A stretch of 64,000 bases of DNA from Spirochaetaceae bacterium (GTDB lineage: Bacteria; Spirochaetota; Leptospiria; Leptospirales; Leptonemataceae): positions 1 through 64,000 of the forward strand of contig PBUB01000008.1 of assembly GCA_002729885.1 (NCBI GenBank). Reading direction: 5' to 3'. Position numbers and translations under genes: made by a program. Shown one piece after another: positions 36,853-46,784 of this stretch (the stretch's first letter is position 1; every line of letters starts with the position of its first letter). Below the pieces are notes generated by a model. That model was not told where the DNA came from and ran no database searches. It was given only the letters and a program-made list of their open reading frames with translations.

Positions 36853-38538
36853 ATGGAATCGCATCAAGATTTTCTGAAATCCATCGAGGACAACGAGAAC
36901 GGCCACTTTCTTCTAGAAAACGAAGGAGGCCGTGCGATACTGAAAGTCTTCCCGGCAGGTAAGAAGGGTAAATCGGTCAGGAAAATTGACGTGCAGGCAC
37001 GACTGGGACTTTTTGGAATTTCCGATTACGATGCTGCTGCCCTTGATGAAGCCATTGCTGGCGCATCCGGCGAAGCCTACGATATTGCAGCCTGGGAAGA
37101 ACTGGCCAGCGAAGATGCCAGGCTGGAGCTGGAAGTTGCAGAAGATGAAAGCCAGGCGATGATGACAGTGATTGCTCCCCGTCATGGAGGTAGCTGGCCT
37201 ACAAGAGAAGAAATACTGAGCTTACTGGCCTCTCGTGGCGTCGTGGCAGGCATCGATGAAGAGTTGTTACAGGCGATTGTCAATAGAAGCTTGCCGGAAC
37301 TTGCAAACAAAGGCTTTCAGAAAAAAGCCTACAGAATCGCCTCCATGAAAGCCCCCACGGCGGCCCGTGATGCAAGCGTGGAATGGCAGATCGACCCCAA
37401 TCCCAGGGCTGTGCCTGTGCGAGAGGCCGGTCAGCGAGAGGATGATCCAGTAGACTTTCGAAATCTGAATGTTGTTCAGACCTGTCAGGCCGGCGACCTA
37501 CTGGCCCGAGTATTACCGGGGGAACCAGGAGAGGCTGGCTATACGGTTACCGGTCGAACTCTTCCTGCCACAGATGGATCTTCCATTGTACTTGAGCCCG
37601 GCCAGAACGTTGAATCCCGGGGAAACGAATACTATTCGCGGATCGATGGACATGCGCGGGTTTCGAACTTTCAGACCAGATTCCCGCGATTGGATATTGA
37701 GGAAATACTGGAGCTGGACAATGTGGACTATTCCACAGGGCACATTGATTTTCCCGGTACCGTGGTAGTGCGAAATACTGTATTCGATGGTTTCCAGGTA
37801 AATGCTCGTGGTGACATCATTATTGAAAAAACCGTAAGCAATGTATTTCTAAAAGCAGAGGGGGACATCATCCTCTCTGGCGGAGCTGTCACTCGAAACA
37901 GTGGATACATCGAAGCTGCGGGAAGCATCTTTGCGCGTTTCGCGCAAAAAAGCTCACTTCTGGCGGGGCATGGCATATATATTCAGGAAGTGAGTATGCA
38001 TTCCAGGCTTACAGCAGGCCAGGAAATCATCGTGGAGGAAGGAAGAGGCGAAATTATCGGCGGAGACGTATTGGCGGGTCAGAGGGTGAAAGCCAGAAAG
38101 CTGGGAACAAAGATGGAAACAGCTACTCGCATTACCGTGGGTGTTGATCCGGACACCTTTCAAAAACTACGGGAAATGGATGCCCAGTATGAGGATCAAA
38201 AAAAGACCTATCATCGTGTGTTACTCCATATCCAGCAAATAGAGGAAAGCCGCAAACGAGGAAAATCTACTGCCGAGGATGAAGAAACGGAAAAAAGACT
38301 CCGTCTGGTGCAACAGAAACTGGAGAAGCTTCTGGAAAACCTGGAGCTGCAACGGGAGCGGCTTATTGCCAGCATCAACCCTGTGGAAGGTGCAGAGGTG
38401 GAAGTTCGAGAGCAGGTTTTTCCCGGCGTAGAGATATCCTTTGGAGTAGGAGTGCGAAAGTACAGAGTGGAACGCCGATCTCTTCCTGGCGCTCGCTTTA
38501 GTCTGTACGAAGACCAGGTTAGACTTGCCAGTATTTAG
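36853..38538 (+). CDS. FapA/DUF342-family polymerisation-domain protein
   Basis: A 561-residue cytoplasmic protein of the DUF342 (FapA) family. An N-terminal helical and beta part spans 1-170. The conserved core spans about 180-430, with repeated beta-helix turns seen as runs such as VVVRNTVFDGFQVNARGDII, VFLKAEGDIILSGG, YIEAAGSIFARFAQ and IYIQEVSMHSRLTAG. A coiled coil follows at about 440-505, then a short beta tail. Members are linked to morphogenesis and to control of envelope or signalling functions in several phyla, but biochemical roles are not settled. It is 33 bases downstream of aroA on the same strand, so cotranscription is likely. Confidence 0.87.
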   Translation: MESHQDFLKSIEDNENGHFLLENEGGRAILKVFPAGKKGKSVRKIDVQARLGLFGISDYDAAALDEAIAGASGEAYDIAAWEELASEDARLELEVAEDESQAMMTVIAPRHGGSWPTREEILSLLASRGVVAGIDEELLQAIVNRSLPELANKGFQKKAYRIASMKAPTAARDASVEWQIDPNPRAVPVREAGQREDDPVDFRNLNVVQTCQAGDLLARVLPGEPGEAGYTVTGRTLPATDGSSIVLEPGQNVESRGNEYYSRIDGHARVSNFQTRFPRLDIEEILELDNVDYSTGHIDFPGTVVVRNTVFDGFQVNARGDIIIEKTVSNVFLKAEGDIILSGGAVTRNSGYIEAAGSIFARFAQKSSLLAGHGIYIQEVSMHSRLTAGQEIIVEEGRGEIIGGDVLAGQRVKARKLGTKMETATRITVGVDPDTFQKLREMDAQYEDQKKTYHRVLLHIQQIEESRKRGKSTAEDEETEKRLRLVQQKLEKLLENLELQRERLIASINPVEGAEVEVREQVFPGVEISFGVGVRKYRVERRSLPGARFSLYEDQVRLASI

Positions 38539-38578
38539 ATGCAGCACGGGCACCGTCCCTTGCATTCCCTGAGTTTCG

Positions 38579-38662
38579 AACGCTCAACGCTCAACGCTTG
38601 AGGCTAAATGCTTAACGTTCAACGCTTAACGCTTAGCTCTTAACGCTTAACGTTTAACATCG
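38579..38662. repeat. Intergenic heptanucleotide tandem array
   Basis: Twelve contiguous 7-base units lie between the FapA and Rel 3' ends. Units in order are AACGCTC, AACGCTC, AACGCTT, GAGGCTA, AATGCTT, AACGTTC, AACGCTT, AACGCTT, AGCTCTT, AACGCTT, AACGTTT and AACATCG. Six units match AACGCT(T/C) exactly, and the rest drift by one to four bases. The period is seven, not three, and the array lies outside any convincing gene. It resembles the heptamer STRR repeats of cyanobacteria in form only. Confidence 0.88.
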
Positions 38663-38774
38663 ATTCCGGAACGCTGATGGAATGATTTTATTGAAGCGCC
38701 CTATGGGATTGTTTGTGCATACAATGCATGGGTTCGGGAAAATAGATTACCTGTAGAAACAATGCCAGATAGCA

Positions 38775-40946
38775 TCAAGATGGACCGGATTTCTGTTTTT
38801 TCTTTGGCCTGGCAATTCTACCGTTTGCCGCGGCCGCATCCGGGATGGTATTAGCAGGGATTGCCGCGGTGTCCAGCTTGCCGTTTCCTGAGACCTTTTC
38901 TGGCCCCACTCCTGGACCCAGAACGCGCCGAACTTCATGAACCCCGGGTATTGCCATCAAGGTCTCTCGAATATCATTTAGCTGGTCTACGTGTTCCACT
39001 TCCAGCAAGAATGTAGCTTTCATGGTACCTCGGTGATTTCGCGGAATGTCTGCCTGGGCTTTTAGAATATTGGTCTGAGTTCTGGCGATGGCACCTACCA
39101 GATCCAGATACAATCCCTGGCGGTCCTCCGCATCAATTTCTATCTGAACCGGATACGTTTCTGTAAGCCCTTCCCATCGCACAGAGATCAATCGATCCCT
39201 CTCCGATTCTTCTGATGGAATATGAGGACAGTCTGCGCGATGAACGGTAACGCCCCGCCCCCGGGTAACAAACCCAATAATTCTGTCTCCGGGCACCGGT
39301 GAGCAGCAACCTGCATAGCGCACGGGAATGTCTGTGGCACCGGCTACTTCGATGGGCACCTTTTTGGGATCCGCCGATTTTCTCCGGCGAATTTTAATGG
39401 GCTGCTTTTCGTGCTGCTTTTCTGGACCCGGCCGGTCTTCGTGAAAATCCGGCTCTTCCTCTTCCTGCTTGCGAAAGTAGCCGCGTAGCTTCTGGCGAGC
39501 TCTGGGAGAATTAACATAACGTAACCATACCGGCGACGGATTTGGCTGCGCATTGGTAAGAATCTCTACACGGTCGCCGCTTTTTAGCTCGGTGCGAAGA
39601 GGAACCATGCGATCGTTTACTATTGCTCCCCTGCAGCGAAGGCCAATGTCCGTATGAATCCTGAATGCGAAATCCAGTACAGTGGCCCCAACAGGAAGGT
39701 TAAGAATTTCGCCTTTGGGAGTAAATACAAAGACCTCATGCGGATTGAGTTCATGCCTTAGATCTTCAATAAACTCGCTGGTATCGCCATGGAACTCCTG
39801 GGTCAACCTGGACAGATGGGCTAGCCATTTTAGCTTTTCATTTCTTCTTTCTTCCCGTGTGCTTCCGGTTTTATAAAGCCAGTGAGCCGCGATACCAAAC
39901 ACGGCCCTTTCGTCCATGTCCCGGGTCCGGATCTGCACTTCCAGGGGTCTTCCATCAGGACCCACGACAGTAGTGTGCAGACTCTGATAGCCATTGATTT
40001 TGGGCATAGCAATGTAGTCTTTAAATCGTCCCGGAATGGGTGGCCAGAGCGTATGAACAATTCCCAGGGCACCGTAGCAATCCCTGACTTCATCTACAAT
40101 GATGCGCACTCCTCGAAGATCATATACCCGGGTCAGATCCCGATTGTCCCGGGTCATTTTTTGATAGATGGAATAGATATGCTTGGCTCGACCCTCGACC
40201 CTGGCTGTTATATTGATATCGGCCAGTCGTTGCTGCAAAATCTTTCTGAGTTTTTTTATGAATTCTTCGCGTTCGCTTCTGCTTTGCTTGAGACCCACTA
40301 CGATCTCTTTGTAGGTTGTACGGTCCAGGCTGGCAAAGGCCAGATCTTCAAGTTCGGATTTAATGCCAAACATGCCCAGTCGTCCGGCGATGGGGGCGTA
40401 GATGTTCAGGGTTTCCCCTGCAATCCTTTCCACTTTTTCCGGTTTCTGGAATTGCAGAGTTCGCATATTGTGCAACTTATCTGCCAGTTTAATCAGTATG
40501 ACTCGAACATCCCGGGCTGTTGCCAGGAGCATTAGCCGAATGTTTTCGGCGGCTTCCTTTTCTTTCAGTGTGCGAAGACTGCCTTCAGCTGGAGGCTGGA
40601 CGGTGTCTTTCTTTACCAGGGAGATTTTGGTAACAGCCTTTACCAGGTTCTGGATCTCTTCTCCAAACTCCCGTTTTATGAAGTCCTCTCCAAATTGAGT
40701 ATCTTCTACTACATCGTGCAAGAGTCCGGCTGCAACGGTGGGAGTATCCAGTCCCAGCTCCGCCAGGGTTTGAGCGACGGCAATGGGATGAATAATGTAG
40801 GGCTCCCCGGATAGCCTTTTCTGGTCCCGGTGGGCTCGATAGGAAAACTGGAAGGCTCGACGGACAACGTCTTCATCTCCTTCCGGGACTCTTTCTCGAA
40901 AGGTCTTGAGCAGCTGGCGGTAGGAGGCCAGAATCTTGATGCTCAT
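38775..40946 (-). CDS. Bifunctional (p)ppGpp synthetase/hydrolase, RelA/SpoT family
   Basis: About 723 residues forming a full-length RSH protein. The HD hydrolase domain has H53 and the H77-D78 pair in LLHDVVEDT, so hydrolase activity is likely. The synthetase domain carries the RFKD form of the RxKD switch (RFKDYIAMPKINGYQSLHT) and EVQIRT. RxKD is typical of bifunctional Rel/SpoT enzymes, whereas monofunctional RelA has ExDD. TGS (EVFVFTPKGEI), a Cys-containing zinc-finger-like part (YAGCCSPVPGDRI) and a C-terminal ACT domain follow. It tunes the stringent response to starvation. ATG 40946 is preceded by AAGAAGG; ATG 40964 is possible. Divergent from the potassium channel gene. Confidence 0.94.
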   Translation of the reverse strand: MSIKILASYRQLLKTFRERVPEGDEDVVRRAFQFSYRAHRDQKRLSGEPYIIHPIAVAQTLAELGLDTPTVAAGLLHDVVEDTQFGEDFIKREFGEEIQNLVKAVTKISLVKKDTVQPPAEGSLRTLKEKEAAENIRLMLLATARDVRVILIKLADKLHNMRTLQFQKPEKVERIAGETLNIYAPIAGRLGMFGIKSELEDLAFASLDRTTYKEIVVGLKQSRSEREEFIKKLRKILQQRLADINITARVEGRAKHIYSIYQKMTRDNRDLTRVYDLRGVRIIVDEVRDCYGALGIVHTLWPPIPGRFKDYIAMPKINGYQSLHTTVVGPDGRPLEVQIRTRDMDERAVFGIAAHWLYKTGSTREERRNEKLKWLAHLSRLTQEFHGDTSEFIEDLRHELNPHEVFVFTPKGEILNLPVGATVLDFAFRIHTDIGLRCRGAIVNDRMVPLRTELKSGDRVEILTNAQPNPSPVWLRYVNSPRARQKLRGYFRKQEEEEPDFHEDRPGPEKQHEKQPIKIRRRKSADPKKVPIEVAGATDIPVRYAGCCSPVPGDRIIGFVTRGRGVTVHRADCPHIPSEESERDRLISVRWEGLTETYPVQIEIDAEDRQGLYLDLVGAIARTQTNILKAQADIPRNHRGTMKATFLLEVEHVDQLNDIRETLMAIPGVHEVRRVLGPGVGPEKVSGNGKLDTAAIPANTIPDAAAANGRIARPKKKQKSGPS

Positions 40947-41043
40947 AAAGCCTTCTTTCAACATCCCTGACAAGGTGCATCCCCGGACACCGAATGGCAA
41001 GAGAAAAGATGACACCTGATGCAGGGTGTTACTCTCTGGTGAT

Positions 41044-42858
41044 ATGAAGATTTTTCGGTTGCGCCGCGATCTGTCTCGCTCTCTATCGGCCCTCCGAAGG
41101 CTCTATTACACATCTCGAAGTCTCTATCACCATCATCTTCATCCCGTTTCTAGATTCGTTTTCTTTATGGCCGGCCTGGGATCCGGAGCCATCCTGATAA
41201 TGGAAATTGGCTTTGGAATTGATCAGGAACACAGGCACCTGGCCACCGTGGCCACGGAAACCATCCTGGTGGTGCTGGTGGCCTATGAGGTGATCAGTCT
41301 GTTCTTCGCTCGTCCCACAGTACGCGAGCACCTGGCCCAGCACAAACTGGAGATAGGACTGGCCGGCCTGGTGGTATTTCAATGGCTTTTTCGGGATCCG
41401 CTCATTTCCTATCTGGATGCCAGAGGTTTTACGTCTACCACGGCAGTGCTCCTGTTTCTGGCCATTAGTCAGGGAATTTTTGTCCTTAACAACCTCATTC
41501 ATCTGGTGCGCCGCGTTCAGGCCCTTCGCTTCCTTCGCGTCAATCCGGCCATGATTTTCGTCGGTAGTTTTATATTTGTCATTCTTTGTGGATTTGCTCT
41601 GCTTTCGCTGCCCCGATTTACAGCATCTTATGTTTCTATCATCGATAGACTTTTTATCGCAGTAAGTGCTACCTGCGTTACCGGACTGTCACCAGTAAAT
41701 ATTGCCACGGATTTCACCTTCGCAGGTCAGGTTGTCATTCTGGTATTGATTCAGATTGGTGGCCTGGGGCTTATGACGCTTACATCATTCTTTTCTCTCT
41801 TTCTGGCTGGAGGACATAGTATTTCAGAGCAACTGCTTATGCGAGATTTGCTCAGCGAAGACAGTCTGGGGGAGGTGCGAAAGATTGTACGCTCGGTAGC
41901 CATCTTTACATTTACAATCGAAGGGGCAGGGGCCCTCTCTCTCTATCATTCTTTGCCGGAGGGGTTTCTGGGAAATTTCGAGAATCGATTGTTCCATTCC
42001 ATCTTTCACAGTATTTCGGCTTTCTGTAATGCAGGTTTTTCCCTTTATAACGACAGTCTGGCCACACTTTCGGGTTGGCAGGGCTATTCCATCGGAACCT
42101 TCATGGTATTGATTGTTCTGGGTGGACTGGGGTTTCCCGTGCTTCGGGCTCTGTTCCTTCGAATTATCCACCCGGCCAGTGTGCATTTTCGGCTAAGTGT
42201 AAGTACGCGATTGGTGCTCATCGCTACCGGAATCCTTCTATCTGCAGGAACCATTGCATTCTTTGTAATGGAGCAAAATGGCCAGCTGAAGGGGATGGAC
42301 AGTTCGCAAGCCTGGATGCACAGTCTGTTCTATTCCATAACTACAAGAACTGCTGGTTTTGAAACGATATCCACCGCCACACTGGCGCTACCCACGGTCT
42401 TCTTTACCTTTCTACTCATGTGGATTGGAGCCAGCCCGGTCAGCACAGGGGGAGGAATAAAAACCTCTACCATAAGTGTAGCCACAGTGCATATAATGAA
42501 TTTGATTCGTGGAAAGCAACAGGTAGAGGTCTTTGGACGCACCGTCTCTGCAGATACGGTGGCCAGAGCATATTCCACCGTCTTACTTTCCTTTTTCGCT
42601 ATCTTTGCCGCGATTTTCGCGCTGTTGTTTCTGGAAACGGAACCATTTCTGGATATTATCTTTGAAGTTGTATCTGCCTTTGGCACTGTAGGGCTTTCCC
42701 GGGGAATCACTGCATCCCTCACCGATGGGGGAAAAGCGGTGCTATGTGTGGTCATGTTTGTGGGGCGAGTTGGCTCCATGACATTCTTGCTCTCTGTAGT
42801 GCCCAGGGCACGACCTGTGAATTATACCTATCCCACGGAGTACATTGTAGTCGGATAG
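41044..42858 (+). CDS. ktrB: Potassium-uptake channel subunit, TrkH/KtrB family
   Basis: A 604-residue integral membrane protein with the four P-loops of the Trk/Ktr superfamily, each carrying the conserved filter glycine: SATCVTGLSP, SAFCNAGFS, TTRTAGFE and SAFGTVGLS. About 150 residues with extra helices precede the usual core. It forms the K+-conducting dimer controlled by a cytosolic RCK ring, here very likely the next gene. I call it KtrB-like because its partner has a single RCK unit, but TrkH-like naming is equally fair. ATG 41044 follows GGTGAT. Start region divergent from rel by about 97 bases. Confidence 0.92.
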   Translation: MKIFRLRRDLSRSLSALRRLYYTSRSLYHHHLHPVSRFVFFMAGLGSGAILIMEIGFGIDQEHRHLATVATETILVVLVAYEVISLFFARPTVREHLAQHKLEIGLAGLVVFQWLFRDPLISYLDARGFTSTTAVLLFLAISQGIFVLNNLIHLVRRVQALRFLRVNPAMIFVGSFIFVILCGFALLSLPRFTASYVSIIDRLFIAVSATCVTGLSPVNIATDFTFAGQVVILVLIQIGGLGLMTLTSFFSLFLAGGHSISEQLLMRDLLSEDSLGEVRKIVRSVAIFTFTIEGAGALSLYHSLPEGFLGNFENRLFHSIFHSISAFCNAGFSLYNDSLATLSGWQGYSIGTFMVLIVLGGLGFPVLRALFLRIIHPASVHFRLSVSTRLVLIATGILLSAGTIAFFVMEQNGQLKGMDSSQAWMHSLFYSITTRTAGFETISTATLALPTVFFTFLLMWIGASPVSTGGGIKTSTISVATVHIMNLIRGKQQVEVFGRTVSADTVARAYSTVLLSFFAIFAAIFALLFLETEPFLDIIFEVVSAFGTVGLSRGITASLTDGGKAVLCVVMFVGRVGSMTFLLSVVPRARPVNYTYPTEYIVVG

Positions 42859-42939
42859 GAAGGGATTGCCTGGAACCGGTTTTCGAAAGAAAAAACAGAG
42901 AACTCAATGCGAAGATTCTGAAGGAGTAATGGAAAGAAG

Positions 42940-43623
42940 ATGAGAAAGAAAATAGCTGTAATTGGACTGGGGGATTTTGGCAAGGCTCTGGTAAAGCATC
43001 TTCATGAAGAGGGGCATGAGGTGACAGCCATCGATCATGATCTGGCAACCATAGAGGCCATCAAGACTCGATGCACGCATGCGGTTTGCCTGAACTCCAC
43101 AGATGAAAAAGCACTTCGCTCCCAGGGAGTGGAGCAGATGGATACGGTGATTCTTTCCGCAGCTCAGAGTTTCGAAACCCTTATAGTGACGGCAGATATA
43201 CTTCGCAGAATTTTCAATGGTCAGTTAATCGTGCGATATCGCACCGGACTGCATAAGCGAATCCTGGAAATGCTGGGGGTTAAAGAGCTCTTTAATCCGG
43301 AAGAAAGGGCTGCTGAAAATATGGCCGAGCAGTTTGCTCATCCATCCATTAAGCGGAGTATGTTTCTGGAGGAAGGATACCGATTGTTTGAAGTGGAAGC
43401 TCCTCCTGCTCTCGTCGGGATGAGCCTGAATGGAGCCAACCTCAAAAAAAGATTCAACATTAGTATTGTAACGGTGAGAAGAGCAAAGGATCCGGAGCGG
43501 CCCACTGAGAAGCAGGAGTTCATAGGCATACCGGATGGAAAGACCATTATCAAATCCAATGACATACTCGTGCTCTTTGGCAAGGAAACAAGTCTGGAAG
43601 ACTTCATCGATGAACTGATGTAG
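42940..43623 (+). CDS. ktrA: Potassium-uptake regulatory subunit, TrkA/KtrA family
   Basis: A 227-residue cytosolic protein with one RCK_N and one RCK_C domain. The Rossmann motif VIGLGDFGKALVKHL (7-21) and the acidic end of strand 2 (TAIDHD) bind adenine nucleotide or NAD(H). The C-terminal RCK_C domain starts near FEVEAPPALVGMSL. An octameric ring of such subunits gates the KtrB channel according to ATP/ADP or c-di-AMP. Good ribosome binding site (GGAAAGAAG). It is 81 bases after ktrB, likely the same transcript. Confidence 0.93.
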   Translation: MRKKIAVIGLGDFGKALVKHLHEEGHEVTAIDHDLATIEAIKTRCTHAVCLNSTDEKALRSQGVEQMDTVILSAAQSFETLIVTADILRRIFNGQLIVRYRTGLHKRILEMLGVKELFNPEERAAENMAEQFAHPSIKRSMFLEEGYRLFEVEAPPALVGMSLNGANLKKRFNISIVTVRRAKDPERPTEKQEFIGIPDGKTIIKSNDILVLFGKETSLEDFIDELM

Positions 43624-43688
43624 GGTTATCAGGCTGGGAAGCTGGCCGCCACTCTACAGGCAGCGCCGGGACCGAGGAATTCTCAAAT

Positions 43689-44726
43689 TCAAGCCAGAAG
43701 GCCGGCAGTCTCGTCCAGACCACACATCAGATTCATGTTCTGAATTGCCTGACCTGCGGCACCCTTCACCAGATTATCGATAGCGGAAACAATGATTGTC
43801 ACGTTTCCCATGGTTCGAATGCCGAAATCTACGAAATTCGTATGCTGCACTCTGCGAAGCTCTACCTGTTCTGGACTGTCCAGAAACCGCAGAAATGGTT
43901 CCGAAGACGCTGCATTCTTAAGAGTTTTCTCCAGGTCCGCAGGAGGTCCGGACTTCCATTCCACTACGATGCTGGAAAGTATTCCCCTGTAGATTGGCAG
44001 TAGATGGGGAGTAAACACCAGGTATGGCCCGTCACCGGATTCTTCCGGACCTCGAAAGCGAGGCATTCCTTCCAGAGAGTAGATTTGTATTTCAGGTGTA
44101 TGCTGATGCTTTAGTACCTTGTACGCACGAAAATTCTCATAAACATTCTGAAAAGCGAATCCAGAATCCTCGGTTCGACCACCGGCACCGGAGACTCCGG
44201 ATTTTGCATCGATAATGACCTGGCGGATTTCTTTTCGATGATTGCCCAGCAGAAAGAGGGGCAATATAGAGCCCGTAGGATAGCAGCCTGGATTGGATAC
44301 AAATTGAGCGGTCTTGATTTTTTCCCTGAACAGCTCCGGCATTCCATATACAGCCCTATTCATGACGGAAAAGGCTGTATGCTCCATTCCATAGTACTTT
44401 TCAAAGAGCTGCTTCTCTGGAATGCGAAAGCTGCCGCTCAAATCTATAACCTTGAGGTTCTGCTTCAATAGTTCGGGAACAAGTTCCATGCTGGTCTTGT
44501 TCGGAGTTGCCAGAAAAGCAACCGAGTCCGGAGGGCAGGGATCGGAATGTCTGGAAAACTTCAGGTCCGGAAATTCAGATATCTCCGGAAATACCTGCTC
44601 CACGGAAGCACCAGCATGCTGGTCCGATGTAACGAATACTGGCCTGACCCCGGGATGATGTCTGAGCCAGGTAAGTAGTTCGCGTCCGGTAAGCCCGGCA
44701 CCTCCGAAGATGGAAACAGGAATCAT
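43689..44726 (-). CDS. argC: N-acetyl-gamma-glutamyl-phosphate reductase
   Basis: A 345-residue NADP-dependent enzyme of arginine synthesis that reduces N-acetylglutamyl-5-phosphate to the semialdehyde. [14 protein letters not shown] (8-21) is the dinucleotide-binding loop. The thioester-forming Cys is C148 in [18 protein letters not shown] and KHQHTPEI complete the active site. Its ATG overlaps the recA stop by four bases (ATGA), so it is translationally coupled to recA, an unusual partner for an amino-acid gene. No other arg gene is visible. Confidence 0.95.
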   Translation of the reverse strand: MIPVSIFGGAGLTGRELLTWLRHHPGVRPVFVTSDQHAGASVEQVFPEISEFPDLKFSRHSDPCPPDSVAFLATPNKTSMELVPELLKQNLKVIDLSGSFRIPEKQLFEKYYGMEHTAFSVMNRAVYGMPELFREKIKTAQFVSNPGCYPTGSILPLFLLGNHRKEIRQVIIDAKSGVSGAGGRTEDSGFAFQNVYENFRAYKVLKHQHTPEIQIYSLEGMPRFRGPEESGDGPYLVFTPHLLPIYRGILSSIVVEWKSGPPADLEKTLKNAASSEPFLRFLDSPEQVELRRVQHTNFVDFGIRTMGNVTIIVSAIDNLVKGAAGQAIQNMNLMCGLDETAGLLA

Positions 44727-45847
44727 CCAGCGGCTTCCTCATTTAGAATCTCTCCGGTCTCCGGATCGATCTGTGGTTCTTCTTCCTTTTCCTGTTTTGA
44801 GTTTGCCGGGGCGCGCATCTCTTTCAGGATTTTTCGCAGGGATTGATCCAGCTCTTCCATGATATCTGGATTTTCTTTCAGGAAGTTACATGCATTATCG
44901 CGGCCCTGTCCGATTCGGTTGCTCTGGTGGGAATACCAGGTGCCGGATCGTTCAATGAGGCCGTGCTCCAGAGATAGATCCAGAATACAGCCTTCCCGGT
45001 TTATACCGGAGTCGAACAGAATATCGAATTCAGCCTGACGGAAAGGAGGTGCTACCTTGTTCTTAACTACTTTTACCCGAACTCGGTTACCGAAAGGACT
45101 GTCTCCTTTCTTCAGGGTTTCGATACGTCGGATATCCAGGCGTACCGAGGCATAGAACTTCAAAGCATTTCCACCGGTGGTAGTTTCCGGGGAACCAAAC
45201 ATAACACCAATCTTGTTTCGGATCTGGTTCACGAAAATAATTGTAGTATTGGATTTGGAAATTGTTCCGGTAAGCTTTCGCATGGCCTGGCTCATTAATC
45301 TTGCATGCAGGCCCATTTGAGCATCTCCCATGTTGCCTTCCAGCTCCGAGCGAGGTACCAGGGCAGCCACGGAATCTACTACAATAATATCTACTGCGTT
45401 GGATCGAACCAGAGACTCGGTAATCTCCAGCGCTTCTTCGCCGTTGTCCGGCTGGGCTACCAGTAAATCGTCAATGTTTACTCCCAGGCGAGTGGCGAAG
45501 CTGGGGTCCAGGGCATGTTCAGCATCCACAAAAGCTGCGATACCGCCGTTGCGCTGAGCATTGGCCACGGCAGACAGGCAGAGCGTCGTTTTACCGGATG
45601 ATTCCGGGCCGTAAATCTCTACAATACGGCCTCTGGGAAATCCACCCAGGCCCAGGGCAAAGTCCAGAGTCATGGCTCCTGTGGGAATGAATCCAATCTC
45701 CGAGCGAACGGTGTTATCCCCCAGTTTCATAATGGAGCCTTTACCGAATTGTTTTTCGATCTGCTGGATGGCTCCTTCTACTGCCTGAGCTCGTTCATTC
45801 TTTTCAGGCTTTTGAGCTGTGATCTTCTCTACTTTCTTTTTTGCCAT
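44723..45847 (-). CDS. recA: Recombinase RecA
   Basis: A 374-residue DNA-dependent ATPase for strand exchange and SOS activation. Walker A is GPESSGKT (80-87). The L2 loop region ([16 protein letters not shown]), Walker B-like [15 protein letters not shown] and the C-terminal acidic tail [14 protein letters not shown] are standard. The N-terminus has about 20 extra Lys/Glu-rich residues. The ribosome binding site AAGGAAC precedes the ATG by seven bases. argC overlaps by four bases downstream. A 15-base GC-rich dyad lies in the leader; no canonical LexA box was recognised by eye. Confidence 0.98.
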   Translation of the reverse strand: MAKKKVEKITAQKPEKNERAQAVEGAIQQIEKQFGKGSIMKLGDNTVRSEIGFIPTGAMTLDFALGLGGFPRGRIVEIYGPESSGKTTLCLSAVANAQRNGGIAAFVDAEHALDPSFATRLGVNIDDLLVAQPDNGEEALEITESLVRSNAVDIIVVDSVAALVPRSELEGNMGDAQMGLHARLMSQAMRKLTGTISKSNTTIIFVNQIRNKIGVMFGSPETTTGGNALKFYASVRLDIRRIETLKKGDSPFGNRVRVKVVKNKVAPPFRQAEFDILFDSGINREGCILDLSLEHGLIERSGTWYSHQSNRIGQGRDNACNFLKENPDIMEELDQSLRKILKEMRAPANSKQEKEEEPQIDPETGEILNEEAAG

Positions 45848-45874
45848 GTTAAGTTCCTTGCTGAAGTTTCTGAT

Positions 45875-45889
45875 CCGGCCCGGGGCCGG
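45875..45889. other. GC-rich dyad in the recA leader
   Basis: CCGGCCCGGGGCCGG, a near-perfect dyad (CCGGCC/GGCCGG around a three-base centre), begins 27 bases upstream of the recA ATG. In RNA it can form a 6-bp hairpin that would lie just above the ribosome binding site. It could be an operator or a translational control element; nothing further supports either. Confidence 0.35.
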
Positions 45890-46104
45890 TTACCGTAAGG
45901 GTCAGCTATAGATCAATTGTCCCTGTATTTTTAACTACCTTTCCATACGATTTAATTCACCGGAATGGAGCCTGCAGTCAAAGGTCTGACCCCTGCGTAT
46001 GAATCCACTGTAAATCAGCCCTGTGACATAAAGAATCATTATTGCGCACTATACAGGTGTCAAGTGAAAGAAAATAGCAGTCTGCAATTCCGTGCAAGTT
46101 TCCA

Positions 46105-46737
46105 TCAGGAATCCGGACGTTGATCCGACACGGATTCAGGCCGAAATACCAGCTTACCATAGGCTCTGGCGTAAGAGATGATCCCCAGGACCAGAACCAG
46201 TGCCAGCAGATAGGCAGACGCCACCGGATGAGTCAGCCAGTGTTGTTCGGGCAGGTACTGCTTCAGCAATGGATTTAAAAGATACCAGGTGGTGCAGAAT
46301 CCTACTACAAAGACTCCAATCTTTCCCCAGATGTTGGGCTTGCCCTGTACATCTCGTTTAAAGTACAGAAAGGTTCCGGCCCAGACTCCTGCGATTTCTC
46401 GCAGCCAGTAGAAAGCGTAAATCCAGATGGGAAAGTCGAAATCTACCAGAAGTAGAGTTAGTGCAGCCAGGGTTACAATCTTATCGCAAATGGGGTCCAG
46501 ATACTGCCCTACCATCGTGACCTGGTTCCATCGTCTGGCCAGGAATCCATCCAGGAAGTCGGAAATAATGGCAATAAAGACAATGACCAGCAGACCGTAG
46601 AGCAGGGGAAGGTCCCGGGGGGACTGGCTAAAGGAATGTCCCAGGTACAAAAAAGGGGGAACCAGCAGTACGCGACTTACCGATAGAAAGTTGCTCAAAG
46701 TGAGGTAATTTTCCTGGAAGGCGTCCCGGAACTTCAT
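46105..46737 (-). CDS. pgsA: CDP-alcohol phosphatidyltransferase (PgsA-like)
   Basis: A 210-residue polytopic enzyme with the complete CDP-alcohol phosphatidyltransferase signature D60-x2-D63-G-x2-A-R-x8-G-x3-D81-x3-D85 in SDFLDGFLARRWNQVTMVGQ and YLDPICDK. About six membrane helices surround it. It probably makes phosphatidylglycerophosphate from CDP-diacylglycerol, but phosphatidylserine or -inositol synthase activity cannot be excluded from this sequence. It lies 47 bases downstream of the XRE regulator gene on the same strand. Confidence 0.85.
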   Translation of the reverse strand: MKFRDAFQENYLTLSNFLSVSRVLLVPPFLYLGHSFSQSPRDLPLLYGLLVIVFIAIISDFLDGFLARRWNQVTMVGQYLDPICDKIVTLAALTLLLVDFDFPIWIYAFYWLREIAGVWAGTFLYFKRDVQGKPNIWGKIGVFVVGFCTTWYLLNPLLKQYLPEQHWLTHPVASAYLLALVLVLGIISYARAYGKLVFRPESVSDQRPDS

Positions 46738-46784
46738 GCGAACGAATCAGGGGTGCCCGCGATCGGCCTCCAGTCAAGAGCAAT

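Noticed and set aside
38579-38662. CRISPR array
   Set aside because: The units are seven bases with no spacers and no cas genes nearby; it is a simple tandem repeat.
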